A stretch of 33,718 bases of DNA. Source: Methanobacteriota archaeon. Its GTDB lineage: Archaea > Thermoplasmatota > Poseidoniia > Poseidoniales > Thalassarchaeaceae. A program made the position numbers and the translations under genes. The stretch lies in NCBI GenBank assembly GCA_004195715.1, contig PSPX01000013.1, forward strand, positions 1 through 33,718. Direction: 5' to 3'. This document shows, one piece after another, positions 32,782 through 33,718 of the stretch. The stretch's first letter is position 1. Every line of letters starts with the position of its first letter. The notes beneath the pieces were generated by a model that did not search any database, was not told where the DNA came from, and worked only from the letters and a program-made list of their open reading frames with translations.

Positions 32782-33531
32782 TTACAGGATCCTGAAAGCC
32801 ACAACAACGGCCATTGCAACCCCTGAAAGGGTTGCTAAGAAGTTCACTGAGTGCTTTCCAATGTACCCCTTGTTCTCTAGAAGTTCGCCGAGTATCGAGT
32901 CGACTTGACAGCCTAACCAACCTACAATTGTAACTGTGACGAAGATGCTGGTGGCGCTCATCGACTCGCCGAAGACAGGAGCAAGCAAGACTGCCCCTCC
33001 GGCGATAATCAAAGCGCCGAGCAGCGCGGCCACCGTGCCTGTCGGGGACATTCCTCCATTGGTCCCGGGTGGGACCGCTTCGAGGGTGATGATGCTTCGA
33101 GTCCTCACATCGAGGCTGCCTATCTCCGAGGCCAGCGTGTCGGACAACGCCACTGAGATGCTGCAGGATAGGGCTAGGTAGTACCAATCTCCTTCGCCAA
33201 ACCAACTCAGAATCGCGACCAACGAGGCCGCCGCGCCGTTCGCCATCACATTGCGCCAGCCCCTTGTTCCCTCGTTGGACTCCTGTATCGCTAATGCTCG
33301 CTTCTCCTCAAAGCGCCACTTAGTCGCCATGGAGCCGACGAAAAGGAAGGTCACGAGGATTGCCAGCCAGGTCCAGTGCCCGAGGAGAGAGACGGTGAGT
33401 CCAACCACCATGGCAGCTAGTAGACCGCTCGAGTCGAGCATGTCACGAAGTTTGGATACTAACAGCAGTGCGGCAACAAGGGCGATGGAAATCATCTGGT
33501 CGTTGGAAAAAAAAGCCGATGCATCCACCAT
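32782..33531 (-). CDS. DUF92 family integral membrane protein (VTE6/TMEM19-like)
   Basis: This 249-aa protein has about six hydrophobic helices. It shows the family signatures SDTLASEIGSLD (about residues 129-140) and AVPPGTNGGMSPTGTVAALL (about 150-170). In plants and cyanobacteria, VTE6 of this family phosphorylates phytyl phosphate from CTP; the archaeal substrate is probably an isoprenoid phosphate, but this is inference. The gene is just upstream of, and probably co-transcribed with, the frameshifted membrane protein. The ATG at 33531 has only a weak ribosome binding site (GAGTAG). Confidence 0.85.
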   Translation of the reverse strand: MVDASAFFSNDQMISIALVAALLLVSKLRDMLDSSGLLAAMVVGLTVSLLGHWTWLAILVTFLFVGSMATKWRFEEKRALAIQESNEGTRGWRNVMANGAAASLVAILSWFGEGDWYYLALSCSISVALSDTLASEIGSLDVRTRSIITLEAVPPGTNGGMSPTGTVAALLGALIIAGGAVLLAPVFGESMSATSIFVTVTIVGWLGCQVDSILGELLENKGYIGKHSVNFLATLSGVAMAVVVAFRIL

Positions 33532-33586
33532 TCTACTCGTTCATGCTGCCTTATGCGACGGTCATGAAGGATTCCCCTGTGAGAAG

Positions 33587-33606
33587 TCCGTTCCTACGGG
33601 AACGGA
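33587..33606. terminator. Perfect 8-bp hairpin near the right edge
   Basis: TCCGTTCC-TACG-GGAACGGA is a perfect stem-loop 55 nt upstream of the DUF92 start. It may end a minus-strand gene that lies to the right of the window. The remaining sequence from 33532 to the edge shows no convincing gene. Confidence 0.4.
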
Positions 33607-33718
33607 GGGATTCGGTAAACCTGAACCATGAGTCACTGAACAGCCACGAAGATTCAAGGGTCCTAATGCACTCCATCGCATATGCTCGATGAGCCTGATA
33701 ACAACCCATTTGATTCCA

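Noticed and set aside
32738-33205. N-terminal extension of the frameshifted membrane protein
   Set aside because: The extension is an alternate-frame reading of the DUF92 gene (Arg- and His-rich nonsense), whereas a proper signal-type helix begins at 32737.
33532-33718. Possible gene on the plus strand at the right edge (74 aa)
   Set aside because: It overlaps the DUF92 start and the hairpin and shows no family-like sequence.

Overview
The window looks like a chromosome segment from a planktonic euryarchaeon of the Thermoplasmatota, most likely Candidatus Poseidoniales (Marine Group II). The evidence is an archaeal 16S rRNA 5' end, archaeal-type ribosomal proteins (eS4, eL19, eL32) with aIF1 and an RNase P subunit inside the ribosomal cluster, a thermosome subunit, a spliced tRNA-Trp, and large secreted proteins with acidic tails. 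The lineage call is an inference from gene content; no search was possible. Region 1 (1-374) is the 5' third of a 16S rRNA gene on the minus strand. It lies directly downstream of, and co-directional with, the ribosomal protein cluster. The 344-bp gap between secY and 16S holds an AT-rich promoter-like stretch, an 18-bp perfect palindrome and short hairpins. Region 2 (719-15065) is a compact minus-strand S10/spc-type operon. In transcription order it is uL3, uL4, uL23, uL2, uS19, uL22, uS3, uL29, aIF1, Rpp29, uS17, uL14, uL24, eS4, uL5, uS14, uS8, uL6, eL32, eL19, uL18, uS5, uL30, uL15, SecY. Spacing is minimal, with many 1-4 nt stop/start overlaps and strong GGAGGTGA-like ribosome binding sites. 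eL32 carries an N-terminal SAP-like domain with an acidic linker, and SecY carries an N-terminal extension of about 135 residues with four predicted helices. Region 3 (15365-21707) has a Hef-type helicase on the plus strand. It converges with a two-gene minus-strand unit: a ferredoxin-flavodoxin-SdhB-like fusion, translationally coupled to a CCG-domain (HdrB/SdhE-like) protein. Both succinate-dehydrogenase-like parts keep their fold signatures but have lost their Fe-S ligand cysteines. This is the best candidate for an undescribed system in the window. Upstream of it is a thermosome subunit. Region 4 (21791-33531) is surface and membrane biology: a secreted protein of about 1160 aa with a C-terminal anchor, a polytopic membrane protein, a class I aminotransferase with a small membrane protein, and a membrane-anchored subtilisin. 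After these come an intron-containing tRNA-Trp, a frameshifted membrane protein with a cysteine-less thioredoxin-like domain, and a DUF92 (VTE6/TMEM19-like) membrane protein. The tRNA-Trp intron can be read as a box C/D RNA guiding methylation of C34 of its own precursor. Many gaps between genes hold a short perfect stem-loop with a 3-4 nt loop, sometimes just 3' of a stop codon.
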